In this document: positions 52,742 to 62,629 of the stretch, one piece after another
Layout of the letters: the number at the start of each line of letters is the position of its first letter
How positions within the stretch are numbered: position 1 is the first letter of the stretch
Source of the DNA: Mycobacterium haemophilum DSM 44634
GTDB taxonomy: Bacteria > Actinomycetota > Actinomycetes > Mycobacteriales > Mycobacteriaceae
Direction of reading: 5' to 3'
DNA: 64,000 nucleotides
NCBI RefSeq assembly: GCF_000340435.2
Contig: NZ_CP011883.2
Coordinates: forward strand, 2,154,687 to 2,218,686
Notes under the pieces: model-generated
Databases searched by the model: none
What the model saw: only the letters and a program-made list of their open reading frames with translations
Told to the model about the DNA's origin: nothing
Program-made: the position numbers and the translations under genes

Positions 52742-53644
52742 ATGGACCAACAGAGCACCCGCACGGATATCACTGTCAACGTTGATGGCTTCTGGATGCT
52801 CCAGGCACTCCTGGACATTCGACACGTCGCGCCGGAGCTGCGGTGCAGGCCGTTCGTATCGACCGACTCCAACGACTGGCTGAATGAACACCCCGGGATG
52901 GCGGTCATGCGCGAGCAGGGCATCGTCGTCAATAACGAGGTGAATGAGCATGTCGCGGCTCGACTGCGGGTTCTCGCCGCACCCGACCTTGAAGTCGTTG
53001 CTTTGTTGTCGCGGGGAAAGCTGCTCTACGGAGTTGTCGACGACGAGAACCAACCACCGGGTTCGCGTGATATCCCCGACAACGAGTTCCGGGTGGTGTT
53101 GGCTCGCCGTGGCCCGCACTGGGTGTCAGCGGTTCGGGTTGGCAACGACATCACCGTTGACGACGTCGCCGTCGCGGACAGCGCATCGATCACCTCTCTA
53201 GTGATGGATGGTCTGGAATCGATTCACCACGCGGATCCCGCGGCGATCAACGCGGTCAACGTGCCGCTAGAAGAAATGCTGGAAGCGACAAAGTCGTGGC
53301 AGGACTCGGGTTTTAACGTGTTCTCCGGTGGAGATCTCCGGCGTATGGGCATCAGCGCCGCCACGGTGGCCGCGCTGGGCCAGGCGCTGTCAGACCCCGC
53401 GGCCGAGGTTGCGGTGTATGCGCGACAGTACCGTGACGATGCCAAGGGGCCCAGCGCCTCGGTGTTATCGCTAAAGGACGGTTCCGGTGGGCGTATCGCG
53501 CTTTATCAACAAGCCCGGACAGCGGGTTCGGGTGAGGCGTGGCTAGCGATCTGCCCGGCCACCCCGCAACTAGTGCAGGTGGGTGTGAAAACCGTGTTGG
53601 ACACGCTGCCTTACGGTGACTGGAAAACTCACAGCAGGGTCTGA
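52742..53644 (+). CDS. espG5: ESX-5 chaperone EspG5
   Basis: 300 residues, as in M. tuberculosis. Family features include ITVNVDGFWMLQALLDIRHVAPELR near the N-terminus and RYY-like strand/helix blocks, ending LPYGDWKTHSRV. EspG5 binds the tip of PE-PPE dimers in the cytosol, keeping them soluble and directing them to ESX-5. ATG at 52742 follows GAGGTACT; upstream in-frame starts overlap esxN and were discarded. Confidence 0.93.
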   Translation: MDQQSTRTDITVNVDGFWMLQALLDIRHVAPELRCRPFVSTDSNDWLNEHPGMAVMREQGIVVNNEVNEHVAARLRVLAAPDLEVVALLSRGKLLYGVVDDENQPPGSRDIPDNEFRVVLARRGPHWVSAVRVGNDITVDDVAVADSASITSLVMDGLESIHHADPAAINAVNVPLEEMLEATKSWQDSGFNVFSGGDLRRMGISAATVAALGQALSDPAAEVAVYARQYRDDAKGPSASVLSLKDGSGGRIALYQQARTAGSGEAWLAICPATPQLVQVGVKTVLDTLPYGDWKTHSRV

Positions 53645-53912
53645 CGTCGACTGCGAAATACAAAATGCCACAACGTGTTTGACTAACGTATGCAGTCAAG
53701 AAATAAACCGTGCATACTACCTTATAATCGGCAGCAAAATTGAAAAAGTAGTGTGACGCCAACCACTAACCGCAAGGCGAGGCAAATGGGTTCGGAACTG
53801 GTCGCGCCGCACCTCCCAGGGAGCCGCGGCGCCTCAGCACGTGCAGGTGCGCAGCCCCCGCGCGGCCAGAGGCGCGGGAAACCACATTCACCACATCAGG
53901 GGGTGCAGAACG

Positions 53913-55424
53913 ATGACCGCGGTAGCTGACGCGCCACAGACCGACATCGAGGGTGTTTCGTCGCCCCGTGCGGTCGTAGTTGGCATCATGGCCGGCGAAG
54001 GCGCCCAGATCGGCGTTCTCCTTGATGCCAACGCCCCGGTGTCAGTGATGACCGACCCACTGCTGAAAGTAGTCAACAGTCGGCTGCGCGAGCTTGGCGA
54101 AGGCACACTTGAGCCGACCGGGCGCGGCAGGTGGGCACTGTGCCTGATTGACGGCACGCCGTTACGGCCCACCCAATCGCTGACCGAGCAAGATGTCTAC
54201 GACGGCGACCGACTGTGGATTCGGTTCATCCCCGACACCGAGCGTCGATCACAGGTGATCGAGCACATCTCCACCGCGGTCTCGGCAAATCTCAGCAAGC
54301 GGTTCGCCGCGATTGACCCGATCGTTGCCGTGCAGGTCGGCGCGTCGATGGTAGCGACCGGGGTGGTGGCTGCGTCAGCTTTGCTGAGCTGGTGGCGTTG
54401 GCACCACAATTCTTGGTTGTCGGTCATCTACGCCGCGGTGATTGCGCTGCTGGTATTGGCGGTGTCCACGCTGATGCTGATGCGGGCCACTACCCGCGAG
54501 GATCGACGCGCTGGTGACATCTTGCTACTGAGTGGGATGGCACCGGTAACTGTGGCCGCAGCGGCCGCGCCACCTGGCCCGCTGGGGTCCCCCCACGCGG
54601 TGTTGGGTTTCGGGGTGCTCTCGATTGCCGTGATGCTGGCCCTGCGGTTCACCGGTCGCCAACTCGGTATTTACACCGCAATTATCACTATTTGCGTGGT
54701 GGCGGCGATCGCGAGCCTGGCACGGATGGTCGCGATGACCAGCGCGGTGACGCTGCTGTCCTGCGTGGTGCTGGCCTGCGTGCTGCTCTACCACTGCGCA
54801 CCAGCGCTGTCCCGCCGTCTGGCCGGCATTCGGCTACCGGTGTTCCCGTCGGCCACCAGCCGGTGGGTGTTTGAAGCGCGACCCGATCTGCCCACCACAG
54901 TGGTGCGCTCCGACGGAGGCCCGCCAGTATTGGAGGGGCCGGCCTCGGTGCGTGATGTGCTGCTGCAAGCCGAGCGTGCCCGGTCTTATTTGTCAGGTTT
55001 GCTCCTGGGGCTGGGCGTGTTGCTGGTAATTTCACTCACCGCGTTGAGCAATCCGCACGCCGGGCAGCGCTGGCTGCCGCTGTTGCTAGCAGGGTTTACC
55101 TCGGGTTTCCTGCTGCTGCGGGGCCGCTCGTATGTCGACCGCTGGCAAGCGATCACGTTGGCAGCGACGGCGGTACTCATCGTCGCGGCGGTGGTGGTGC
55201 GGTACGCGCTGGTGTTGTCGTCGCCGTTGGCGGTGTCGATCGGGGCGGCAATATTGGTTCTGCTGCCTGCCGCGGGGCTGACAGCTGCGGCGGTCGTACC
55301 CAACACGATCTATAGCCCGCTGTTCCGCAAGCTTGTGGAATGGATCGAATACTTGTGCTTGATGCCTATTTTCCCGCTGGCATTGTGGTTGATGGATGTC
55401 TATGCCGCGATCCGGTACCGGTAG
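53913..55424 (+). CDS. eccD5: ESX-5 core component EccD5
   Basis: 503 residues. A cytoplasmic ubiquitin-like N-terminal domain (about residues 15-105, AVVVGIMAGEGAQIGVLLDANAP...) is followed by about eleven transmembrane helices from residue 135 on, which form the pore-lining part of the ESX membrane complex. Its size equals the M. tuberculosis protein. ATG at 53913 is preferred (MTAVADAPQ); the open frame extends upstream to 53841. The end overlaps the mycP5 start by 29 bases, indicating an operon. Confidence 0.93.
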   Translation: MTAVADAPQTDIEGVSSPRAVVVGIMAGEGAQIGVLLDANAPVSVMTDPLLKVVNSRLRELGEGTLEPTGRGRWALCLIDGTPLRPTQSLTEQDVYDGDRLWIRFIPDTERRSQVIEHISTAVSANLSKRFAAIDPIVAVQVGASMVATGVVAASALLSWWRWHHNSWLSVIYAAVIALLVLAVSTLMLMRATTREDRRAGDILLLSGMAPVTVAAAAAPPGPLGSPHAVLGFGVLSIAVMLALRFTGRQLGIYTAIITICVVAAIASLARMVAMTSAVTLLSCVVLACVLLYHCAPALSRRLAGIRLPVFPSATSRWVFEARPDLPTTVVRSDGGPPVLEGPASVRDVLLQAERARSYLSGLLLGLGVLLVISLTALSNPHAGQRWLPLLLAGFTSGFLLLRGRSYVDRWQAITLAATAVLIVAAVVVRYALVLSSPLAVSIGAAILVLLPAAGLTAAAVVPNTIYSPLFRKLVEWIEYLCLMPIFPLALWLMDVYAAIRYR

Positions 55425-57177
55425 TAAGAGGGCGCGACGCGGTTGCGTGCCCCGCGCGCTCGTCGCAGTAGCGTTACTTACCTCGGGTGCATTTGCTGGT
55501 TTGCCGCCAGCGTATGCGATTTCGCCTCCGACGATTGATCCAGGCGCGGTGCCGCCGGACGGTCCGCCCGGCCCGGCCGCACCGATGAAACAGAACTCCT
55601 ACTGCACCGAGGTCGGGGTGTTGCCCGGCACTGACTTTCGGCTGCCGCCAAAGTATATGGACATGCTGAACATGTCCGAAGTATGGGAATTCGGTCGCGG
55701 CGGTGGGCAGAAGGTAGCCGTCATCGACACCGGCGTGACTCCGCACCCCAGGTTCCCGCACCTGATCGCCGGTGGCGACTATGTGATGGCGGGGGGCGAT
55801 GGGCTGTCAGATTGCGACGCCCACGGGACCATCGTGGCGTCGATGATCGGCGCGGCGCCGGCGACCGGCGCGCCGGTGCCCGCGGCACCGCGCAGACCTG
55901 TCACCATTCCCACCACCGAGAAGCCGCCACCGCCGCAGACTGTGACCTTGTCGCCACTACCTCAGACCGTGACGGTTGTTCCGGCCCCGCCCCCGGAAGA
56001 GGGTCCGCCGCCTCCGGGCTTGCCACCGCCACCGCCACCGCCACCTGGCCAGCAGGCTCCGTCAGGCAGCCGGGGCGGCGGCACGGTGACAATACCCAGC
56101 TACTCGGGCGGCCGACAGGTAGAGGCCGTTGACAACCCGGCCAACCCGACCAACCCGCGCCCACGCGACCCGGCGCTTAACCCGCCGTCACCGCCGCCGG
56201 CGCCTGCGTCGCGCCCCGACGCATACAGCGGGATCGCTCCCGATGTCGACATCATCTCGATCCGCCAGTCAAGCCAGGCCTTTGGCCTTAAGGACTCGTA
56301 CACCGGCGACGAAGATCCGCAGACATCGCAAAAAATTGACTACGTCCAAACCATGGCGCGGGCCATCGTGCATGCCGCCAACATGGGCGCCACGGTGATC
56401 AACATTTCCGACGTCACGTGCATGAGTGCGCGCAATATCATCGATCAGCGCGCGCTGGGAGCGGCCGTCCGCTATGCGGCGGTCGATAAGAACGCCGTCA
56501 TCGTTGCCGCTGCCGGCGACAGCAGCAAGAAGGACTGCAAGCAGAACCCGCTGTTTGATCCTTTACAGCCGAATGATCCCCGCGACTGGAACGGTGTTAC
56601 TACAGTCGTCACGCCCTCCTGGTTCAACGACTACGTGCTGACCGTTGGCGCAGTCGATTCGAATGGTCAGCCGCTGACCCAAACGAGCATCGCTGGACCG
56701 TGGGTGTCGATCGCGGCGCCGGGAACCGACATTATCGGCCTTTCACCGCGTGATGACGGCCTGATCAATGCGATTGACGGTCCAGACAATACGTTGCTGG
56801 TGCCGGCTGGTACCAGCTTCTCGGCCGCGATTGTGTCAGGGGTGGCCGCGCTCGTGCGTGGGAGATACCCCCAGCTCACGGCGTACCAGGTGATAAACCG
56901 GTTGATCCACACGGCTAGGCCGCCGGCTCGCGGCGTGGATAACCAGGTTGGCTATGGCATTGTCGACCCGTTAGCCGCACTGACGTGGGACGTACCCGAA
57001 GGCCCGGCAAAGCCGCCGCCGCAGCTGTCGTCACCGCTGAATCTGCCCAAGCCGCCTGCCCACCGCGATATGGTGCCTGTGTGGGTGGCCGCCGGAGGAC
57101 TGACCGCAGCAGTATTGATAGGCGGCGCGGCGTTCGGTACAGCGATGCTGGTGCGGCGAACGCGAAAGCAGCGATGA
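55396..57177 (+). CDS. mycP5: ESX-5 mycosin protease MycP5
   Basis: A 593-residue subtilisin-like protease. Signal peptide to about residue 41 (AYA). Catalytic triad: Asp111 (VAVIDTGVT), His143 (DAHGT) and Ser474 (PAGTSFSAA). A proline-rich insertion of about 120 residues (about 150-275), typical of MycP5, separates the parts, and a C-terminal membrane anchor lies at about 560-585. At the usual oxyanion-Asn position the sequence reads VAAAGDSSK, i.e. Asp. MycP caps the periplasmic side of the ESX complex and stabilises it. Start ATG 55396 or 55402. Confidence 0.93.
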   Translation: MSMPRSGTGSKRARRGCVPRALVAVALLTSGAFAGLPPAYAISPPTIDPGAVPPDGPPGPAAPMKQNSYCTEVGVLPGTDFRLPPKYMDMLNMSEVWEFGRGGGQKVAVIDTGVTPHPRFPHLIAGGDYVMAGGDGLSDCDAHGTIVASMIGAAPATGAPVPAAPRRPVTIPTTEKPPPPQTVTLSPLPQTVTVVPAPPPEEGPPPPGLPPPPPPPPGQQAPSGSRGGGTVTIPSYSGGRQVEAVDNPANPTNPRPRDPALNPPSPPPAPASRPDAYSGIAPDVDIISIRQSSQAFGLKDSYTGDEDPQTSQKIDYVQTMARAIVHAANMGATVINISDVTCMSARNIIDQRALGAAVRYAAVDKNAVIVAAAGDSSKKDCKQNPLFDPLQPNDPRDWNGVTTVVTPSWFNDYVLTVGAVDSNGQPLTQTSIAGPWVSIAAPGTDIIGLSPRDDGLINAIDGPDNTLLVPAGTSFSAAIVSGVAALVRGRYPQLTAYQVINRLIHTARPPARGVDNQVGYGIVDPLAALTWDVPEGPAKPPPQLSSPLNLPKPPAHRDMVPVWVAAGGLTAAVLIGGAAFGTAMLVRRTRKQR

Positions 57178-57190
57178 AGGCGGAGCGGTA

Positions 57191-58396
57191 ATGAAGGCTC
57201 AGCGCAGGTTGGGGTTGGCTTTGTCGTGGCCGCGTGTCACGACGGTATTTGTGATCGATATTGTCGTCCTCGTGTTGGCGAGCCACGTCCCGGAGTCATG
57301 GCAGGCCGGTCATCATGTCGCGTGGTGGGTAGGTGTTGGAATCGCCGCCGTGATCATGGTGCTGGCGTTAGTCAGCTACCGCGGCATCACGCTGGCGTCG
57401 GGTGTGGCCACGTGGGTGTGGGATTGGTCTGCCGATCCTGGCGCCGCGCTGGCGGCGGGGTGTACGCCCGCGATCGATCACCACCGCCGCTTCGGACGCG
57501 ACACGGTTGGGGTGCGTGAGTACAAAGGCCGGCTCGCGACAGTGATCGCCGTGGACGATGGTGAGGACGACCCAACGGGGCGACATCGGCACCGGACAAC
57601 GCCGGCAAGTTTATCGGTACAAGCCGTTGCCGATGGGCTGCGGCAGTTCGATATCCACCTCGATGGCATCGACATTGTCTCGGTGAAGATACGCCGCGGC
57701 GGCAACGCGGCCGAACTTTCAGCACTCGATGACTGGGGGCCCGAAGAATGGGGGCTGGTGAGTGATCGCCCGCCCACCTATCAACGCCGCACCTGGCTGG
57801 TGTTACGGATGAACCCGCAGCGCAACGTCGCCGCGGTGGCTGCCCGGGATTCGCTGGCTTCGACGTTGGTGGCGGCCACCGAGCGACTCGCCCAAGATCT
57901 CGACGGACAAGACTGTGCGGCCCGGCCGTTAACCGCCGACGAGCTGGCCGAGGTCGACAGTGCCGTGCTGGCCGATCTGGAACCAACGTGGAGCCGCCCG
58001 GGATGGCGCCATCTCAAGCACTTCAATGGGTTCGCGACTAGCTTCTGGGTGACGCCGTCCGACATCGATTCCGAGACACTGGATGAGCTGTGGCTGCCTG
58101 ACCTCCCCGACGTTGGGGCCACCGTGATCACGATCCGTCTCACCAGTCGCGGTGGCCGACCCCGGCTTTCGGCGTGGGTGCGTTACCACAGCGACAGCCG
58201 ATTGGCCAAGGAGACATGGAGCGGACTCAACCGCCTGACCGGCCGCCAATTAGCCGCGGTGCGCGCTAGCTTGCCGGCGCCGGCGGCCCGGCCCGTATTG
58301 GTCGTGCCCAGCCGAGAGTTGAGCGATCGTGACGAGCTGGTGCTGCCGGTGGGGCAGGTGCGGGAAAGCTCAGCGAGCTTACCTGCAGGGCAATGA
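57191..58396 (+). CDS. eccE5: ESX-5 core component EccE5
   Basis: 401 residues. Two N-terminal membrane helices (about 12-35 and 42-65) and a soluble domain that sits on the outside edge of the complex, ending EVGQ-type VLPVGQVRESSASL. M. tuberculosis EccE5 is about 406 residues. It lies 13 bases after mycP5, and its stop overlaps the eccA5 start by four bases (ATGA). Confidence 0.92.
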   Translation: MKAQRRLGLALSWPRVTTVFVIDIVVLVLASHVPESWQAGHHVAWWVGVGIAAVIMVLALVSYRGITLASGVATWVWDWSADPGAALAAGCTPAIDHHRRFGRDTVGVREYKGRLATVIAVDDGEDDPTGRHRHRTTPASLSVQAVADGLRQFDIHLDGIDIVSVKIRRGGNAAELSALDDWGPEEWGLVSDRPPTYQRRTWLVLRMNPQRNVAAVAARDSLASTLVAATERLAQDLDGQDCAARPLTADELAEVDSAVLADLEPTWSRPGWRHLKHFNGFATSFWVTPSDIDSETLDELWLPDLPDVGATVITIRLTSRGGRPRLSAWVRYHSDSRLAKETWSGLNRLTGRQLAAVRASLPAPAARPVLVVPSRELSDRDELVLPVGQVRESSASLPAGQ

Positions 58397-60225
58397 CCCG
58401 CCCACAGTCAACCGCCGAAGATGCCCGCAACGCTATGGTCGCCGGGCTGCTCGCGTCGGGGATCTCCGTCAACGGACTGCAGCCCAGCCACAACCCGCAG
58501 GTTGCGTCGCAAATGTTCAAGACGGCCACCACCCTTGATCCAGGGATGTGTGATGCTTGGCTGGCGCGAATATTGGCCGGTGATCAAAGCATCGAGGTGC
58601 TGGTCGGCGCATGGAGTTCAGTCAGGACGTTCGGCTGGGAGACGCGTCGCCTTGGGGTCACCGATTTGCAGTTCCGTCCCGAAGTGTCCGACGGGTTGTT
58701 TTTACGACTAGCGGTAACCAGCGTGGAGTCGTTGGCTTGCGCTTATGCCGCCGTGCTCGCCGAGGCGAAACGCTACGAGGATGCGGCCAAACTGCTTGAG
58801 GGCATCGAGCCGCGGCACCCTTTCGACGCCGAGCTAGTCAACTATGTGCGGGGGGTGCTGCACTTCCGAACCAAGCGTTGGCCGGACGTGCTTACCCAAT
58901 TTCCCGAGGGAAAGCAGTGGCGTCACCCCGAGCTGAAAGCCGCGGGCGCGGCAATGGCCACTTCGGCGCTGGCGTCGCTTGGGGTTTTTGAAGAAGCGTT
59001 CCGGCGTGGCCAGGAAGCAATCGAGGGGGACCGCGTGCCCGGCGCGGCCAACATCGCTTTGTACACCCAAGGCATGTGCTTACGACACGTCGGTCGCGAC
59101 GACGAAGCTGTCGAGCTATTGCGCCGGGTGTATTCGCGGGACGCGAAGTTCACCCCGGCTCGAGAAGCGTTGGATAACCCCAACTTCCGGCTGATACTGA
59201 CTGACCCGGAAACAATTGAGGCCCGCACTGATCCGTGGGATCCAGACAGCGCTCCGACCCGTGCGCAGACCGAGGCCGCCCGCCACGCGGAGATGGCCAC
59301 AAAGTATTTGGCGGAAGGGGATGCCGAGCTCAACGCGATGCTGGGCATGGAACAAGCCAAGCGGGAAATCAAACTCATCAAGTCGACGACAAAGGTGAAC
59401 TTGGCCCGCGCCAAAATGGGTTTGCCGGTACCGGTGACATCGCGCCACACCTTGTTGCTTGGACCACCGGGTACCGGGAAGACCTCGGTAGCACGCGCTT
59501 TCACTAAGCAGCTGTGCGGATTGACCGTGCTGCGCAAGCCGCTCGTGGTCGAGACAAGCCGCACCAAGCTGCTGGGTCGGTATATGGCCGATGCGGAGAA
59601 GAACACCGAGGAGATGCTTGAGGGTGCGTTGGGTGGAGCGGTCTTCTTCGATGAGATGCACACCCTGCACGAGAAGGGCTACACCCAAGGAGACCCCTAC
59701 GGCAATGCGATTATCAATACGCTGCTGCTGTACATGGAGAACCATCGCGACGAGCTGGTGGTGTTCGGAGCGGGCTACGCCAAGGCGATGGATAAAATGC
59801 TCGAGGTGAATCAGGGTCTGCGACGGCGGTTTTCGACGGTGATCGAGTTCTTCAGTTACACCCCCGAAGAGTTGATCGCGCTGACCCAATTGATGGGCCA
59901 GGAGAACGAAGACGTCATCACTGAGCAAGAGGCACAGGTGCTGTTGCCGTCGTACACCAAGTTCTACCTGGACGAGACCTATTCCGAAGACGGAGATCTG
60001 ATTCGGGGTATCGACATGCTCGGCAATGCCGGCTTCGTGCGCAATGTAGTGGAGAAGGCCCGCGACCACCGTAGTTTCCGCCTCGACGACGAGGACCTCG
60101 ATGCGGTGCTGGCCAGCGACCTCACCGAATTCAGCACGGACCAACTGCTGCGGTTCAAGGAGTTGACCAGTGCCGACCTGGCCGAAGGCCTCAGTGCGGC
60201 GGTGGCCGAGAAGAAGTCATCGTAG
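58393..60225 (+). CDS. eccA5: ESX-5 AAA+ ATPase EccA5
   Basis: 610 residues, as in M. tuberculosis. The N-terminal half is a TPR-like helical domain (about 1-280). The C-terminal AAA+ module has Walker A GPPGTGKTS (357-365), Walker B VFFDEMHTL (417-425), sensor and arginine-finger region (LRRRFSTVIEF). It is a cytosolic partner thought to release PE/PPE substrates from EspG. ATG at 58393 overlaps eccE5. Confidence 0.94.
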   Translation: MTRPQSTAEDARNAMVAGLLASGISVNGLQPSHNPQVASQMFKTATTLDPGMCDAWLARILAGDQSIEVLVGAWSSVRTFGWETRRLGVTDLQFRPEVSDGLFLRLAVTSVESLACAYAAVLAEAKRYEDAAKLLEGIEPRHPFDAELVNYVRGVLHFRTKRWPDVLTQFPEGKQWRHPELKAAGAAMATSALASLGVFEEAFRRGQEAIEGDRVPGAANIALYTQGMCLRHVGRDDEAVELLRRVYSRDAKFTPAREALDNPNFRLILTDPETIEARTDPWDPDSAPTRAQTEAARHAEMATKYLAEGDAELNAMLGMEQAKREIKLIKSTTKVNLARAKMGLPVPVTSRHTLLLGPPGTGKTSVARAFTKQLCGLTVLRKPLVVETSRTKLLGRYMADAEKNTEEMLEGALGGAVFFDEMHTLHEKGYTQGDPYGNAIINTLLLYMENHRDELVVFGAGYAKAMDKMLEVNQGLRRRFSTVIEFFSYTPEELIALTQLMGQENEDVITEQEAQVLLPSYTKFYLDETYSEDGDLIRGIDMLGNAGFVRNVVEKARDHRSFRLDDEDLDAVLASDLTEFSTDQLLRFKELTSADLAEGLSAAVAEKKSS

Positions 60226-60885
60226 CCTATGGCGGCCCGGCGGCAATGTCGCGGGCGTACCTGCGCCGGCTCCAGCTGAAACGTCTCGCTGGACTTCGTA
60301 TCCGCGGCACCACTGTGAACGGCTGATTTGTGTTGGGCTACTGCAGTGTTGCAATCGTCTGGCAGTTGCCTTGACTCACCTTGCCCCGAGTGCCACGATG
60401 GCCTGTGCAAGCACCTCGCTAGGTGAGGCGTCTGCACGGATATAGGCCACTGACCTCGAACGTCGAAAGACGCCCAGGGTCAGGACAGCTCCTCCCGGAT
60501 TAAGGGTTGAGCCCAAGTGGCTTCCGACTCTGATTGAGCCGGATACGCCGTGTGGTGCCAAAGCTCTGACGAGAGGGGTGCCGTACTCGGGTATTTCGTG
60601 CCGAGCCGTCCTCCCCACAGTGCAATGTGCGGCACCCTCGTGTGCCTCGGCCGTGAGGAGGTGAGAGCGAAATGAGTCCCGACGATAGTCCGTATTCCAA
60701 ATCGACGACCATTTCGTTGCGACCCGACCCGGGCACCGTTTCCACAGTCTGAATCGGCTTACCCCCGAAAGATCTGATCCGATCGTCTCCGCTTCGCGGA
60801 TTCGTGTGAGTGAACTGCGCCGAAAGTAGCTCCGGAGGTAGCCACAGAACTTCGGGTTTGGTCTCTTTCCGTGAGGAGAAGTCCG
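60226..60885. other. Long intergenic gap with a possible decayed minus-strand ORF
   Basis: No intact gene lies between eccA5 and the PE gene. On the minus strand, 60618-60376 (80 residues, ending ASPSEVLAQAIVALGAR) has coding-like character. A neighbouring frame (60745 down to 60500, beginning ETVPGSGRNEMVVDLEYG) may be its displaced start, suggesting a frameshifted unknown gene. A Shine-Dalgarno (GAGGAG) for the PE gene is at 60871-60876. Confidence 0.3.
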
Positions 60886-61185
60886 ATGTCGTTTGTCTTT
60901 ACTTATCCAGAAGCGTTAGCTACGACGGCTGGTCACCTAAGCAGGGTTGGATCCGTGATGGCTACCCAAAACACGGCTGCGGCAGCTGCGACCACAGGGC
61001 TGCTTCCTGCCGCCGCTGACGCGATATCAGCCTTGATCGCAACACAATTCAACGCACACGGCGCGATGTACCAGGCGGCGAGCGCCCAAGCGATGGCAGT
61101 GCACGAGCTGTTTGTCGCGATTTTGGGTGCGAGCGCGGATTCCTATGCGGCCACCGAAGCCGCCAACGCGATCGCAACCAGCTAG
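60886..61185 (+). CDS. PE family protein
   Basis: 99 residues of pure PE domain: MSFVFTYPEALATTAGHLSRVGS, then AAATTGLLPAAADAISALIATQFNAHGAMYQAAS and C-terminal YAATEAANAIATS (YxxxE signal). It directly precedes a PPE gene by 15 bases, the usual PE/PPE pair arrangement, so the two are likely co-folded and exported by ESX-5. ATG at 60886 is used; in-frame 60871 lies before the ribosome-binding site. Confidence 0.9.
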   Translation: MSFVFTYPEALATTAGHLSRVGSVMATQNTAAAAATTGLLPAAADAISALIATQFNAHGAMYQAASAQAMAVHELFVAILGASADSYAATEAANAIATS

Positions 61186-61200
61186 ACGAGGAGCGTAACG

Positions 61201-62478
61201 ATGACTGCAGCACTGGACTTTGCCACGTTGCCGCCCGAAATCAACTCCGCGCGCATGTATGCCGGGGCTGGCTCCAAGCCACTGCTGGCCGCCGCGTCGG
61301 CTTGGCGTGGGTTGGCCGTAGAACTGCGTTCGACGGCGCTGTCGTACGGCTTGGTGCTGACGGCGCTGACGAGCGAAGAATGGCATGGACCCGCAGCGGC
61401 GTCGATGGCAGCTGCGGCCAGGCCATATCTGACGTGGATGAGCACCGCAGCCGGGCAAGCCGAGCAGACTGCCGTGCAGGCCGAGGCTGCCGCGGGGGCT
61501 TATGAGTCCGCGTTCGTCGCCACGGTTCCCCCGCCGGCGATTGCGGCCAATCGCGCTCAGCTGGTGGCGCTGACTGCCAGCAACGTCCTAGGCCAGAACA
61601 CACCGGCGATCGCGGCCACCGAGGCTCAGTACGCCGAGATGTGGGCTCAGGATGCCATGGCCATGTACGGTTACGCCGGCACCTCGGCAGCTGCCTCCCG
61701 ACTGAGCCAATTCGCTCAGCCGCAGCAGAACACCAGCCCGAGCGGGCTGATCGCCCAATCCGCCGCGGTGGCTCAAGCCGGCGCCACCTCAGCCGGGACC
61801 CAGCAGAGCACCCTGTCTCAGCTGATGTCCGCGTTGCCCACCGCGCTGCAGGGACTGGCATCGCCGGCGTCGTCCTCGTCGCCGACGACGGGTCTCGGGG
61901 CTCTGCTCAGCGGACTGGAGGGATGGAACCCGTTTGCTGCGGGGTCTGCGAGTGAGACGACCGGACTCAATGGGTTGCTGAATTTATTTTCAAGCGATAA
62001 TACGACATTCGGCGCTTTATTGAATTCGACTCTCGGCAACACCATATTTTCGTCCGGCTTCTTCATGCCAAGCAATACGGTGGCGCCATTTTTGAGTTTG
62101 CTGGGTGCTGGAACAGCCGGGAATGCGGCCGGCGAAGCATTAGGAGATGTCGCGGCCAGTGGGATTGGTAATGCGATGGCTGGCCCGCTGGGCGGCGTGA
62201 GCGGGTTGGGCGGGTTTGGGGGCGCACTTTCCGCTGGGTTGGGTCACGCGCCCGTCATCGGCGCATTGTCCGTACCGCCGAGCTGGACCACGGCAGCACC
62301 AGCCACCAGCCCGCTGGCCTCGACGTTGGGTGCCACGCCATTGAACGCGCCCTCGACGGTCGCTACTGGGTTGCCCGGGATGCCGCTGGGCAGTATGGGG
62401 GGCCAGTCATTCGGTCGCGCCGTCCCCCAATACGGCTTTCGTCCCACTTTTGTAGCACGCCCACCCGCCGCCGGATAG
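61201..62478 (+). CDS. PPE family protein, SVP subgroup
   Basis: 425 residues. PPE domain TLPPEINSARMYAGAG through EWHGPAAASMAAA (WxG turn) and EMWAQDAMAMYGYAG. The linker region has asparagine/glycine-rich segments (about 250-310), SVP motif IGALSVPPSWTTAAP and C-terminus YGFRPTFVARPPAAG. It pairs with the PE protein encoded immediately upstream. It is one of three SVP-type PPE genes around the locus and shares strong sequence similarity with them in the first 180 residues. Confidence 0.9.
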   Translation: MTAALDFATLPPEINSARMYAGAGSKPLLAAASAWRGLAVELRSTALSYGLVLTALTSEEWHGPAAASMAAAARPYLTWMSTAAGQAEQTAVQAEAAAGAYESAFVATVPPPAIAANRAQLVALTASNVLGQNTPAIAATEAQYAEMWAQDAMAMYGYAGTSAAASRLSQFAQPQQNTSPSGLIAQSAAVAQAGATSAGTQQSTLSQLMSALPTALQGLASPASSSSPTTGLGALLSGLEGWNPFAAGSASETTGLNGLLNLFSSDNTTFGALLNSTLGNTIFSSGFFMPSNTVAPFLSLLGAGTAGNAAGEALGDVAASGIGNAMAGPLGGVSGLGGFGGALSAGLGHAPVIGALSVPPSWTTAAPATSPLASTLGATPLNAPSTVATGLPGMPLGSMGGQSFGRAVPQYGFRPTFVARPPAAG

Positions 62479-62552
62479 CCAGGGAGATATCCCCGCGCTT
62501 GCGCATGACTTTTGGTGAAACTCCATGAGGTGTGCTGTGCGAATTAAACGAT

Positions 62553-62629
62553 CAATATGGCGACATTGATGCCCACAGCCTCGCCAGTCCGACTACACCA
62601 ACGCCCACCATGGCGACCTGGACGCCTAG
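62553..62629 (+). pseudogene. Short remnant of an esxN-like gene
   Basis: One frame reads QYGDIDAHSLAS and a second, 40 bases on, AHHGDLDA-stop. Both resemble the N-terminal YQFGDVDAHGA of EsxN proteins. No further helix follows. This suggests a decayed esx gene at the place where a second esx pair could once have stood downstream of the PE/PPE pair. The match is short, so the call is tentative. Confidence 0.35.

Noticed and set aside
53645..53912. Possible gene in the espG5-eccD5 gap
   Set aside because: Only an upstream extension of the eccD5 frame and short shadows are present; the gap probably carries a promoter (AT-rich at 53690-53745).
55860..56220. Proline-rich stretch in mycP5 considered as an insertion or repeat expansion
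   Set aside because: A proline-rich loop at this place is a normal feature of MycP5 proteins.
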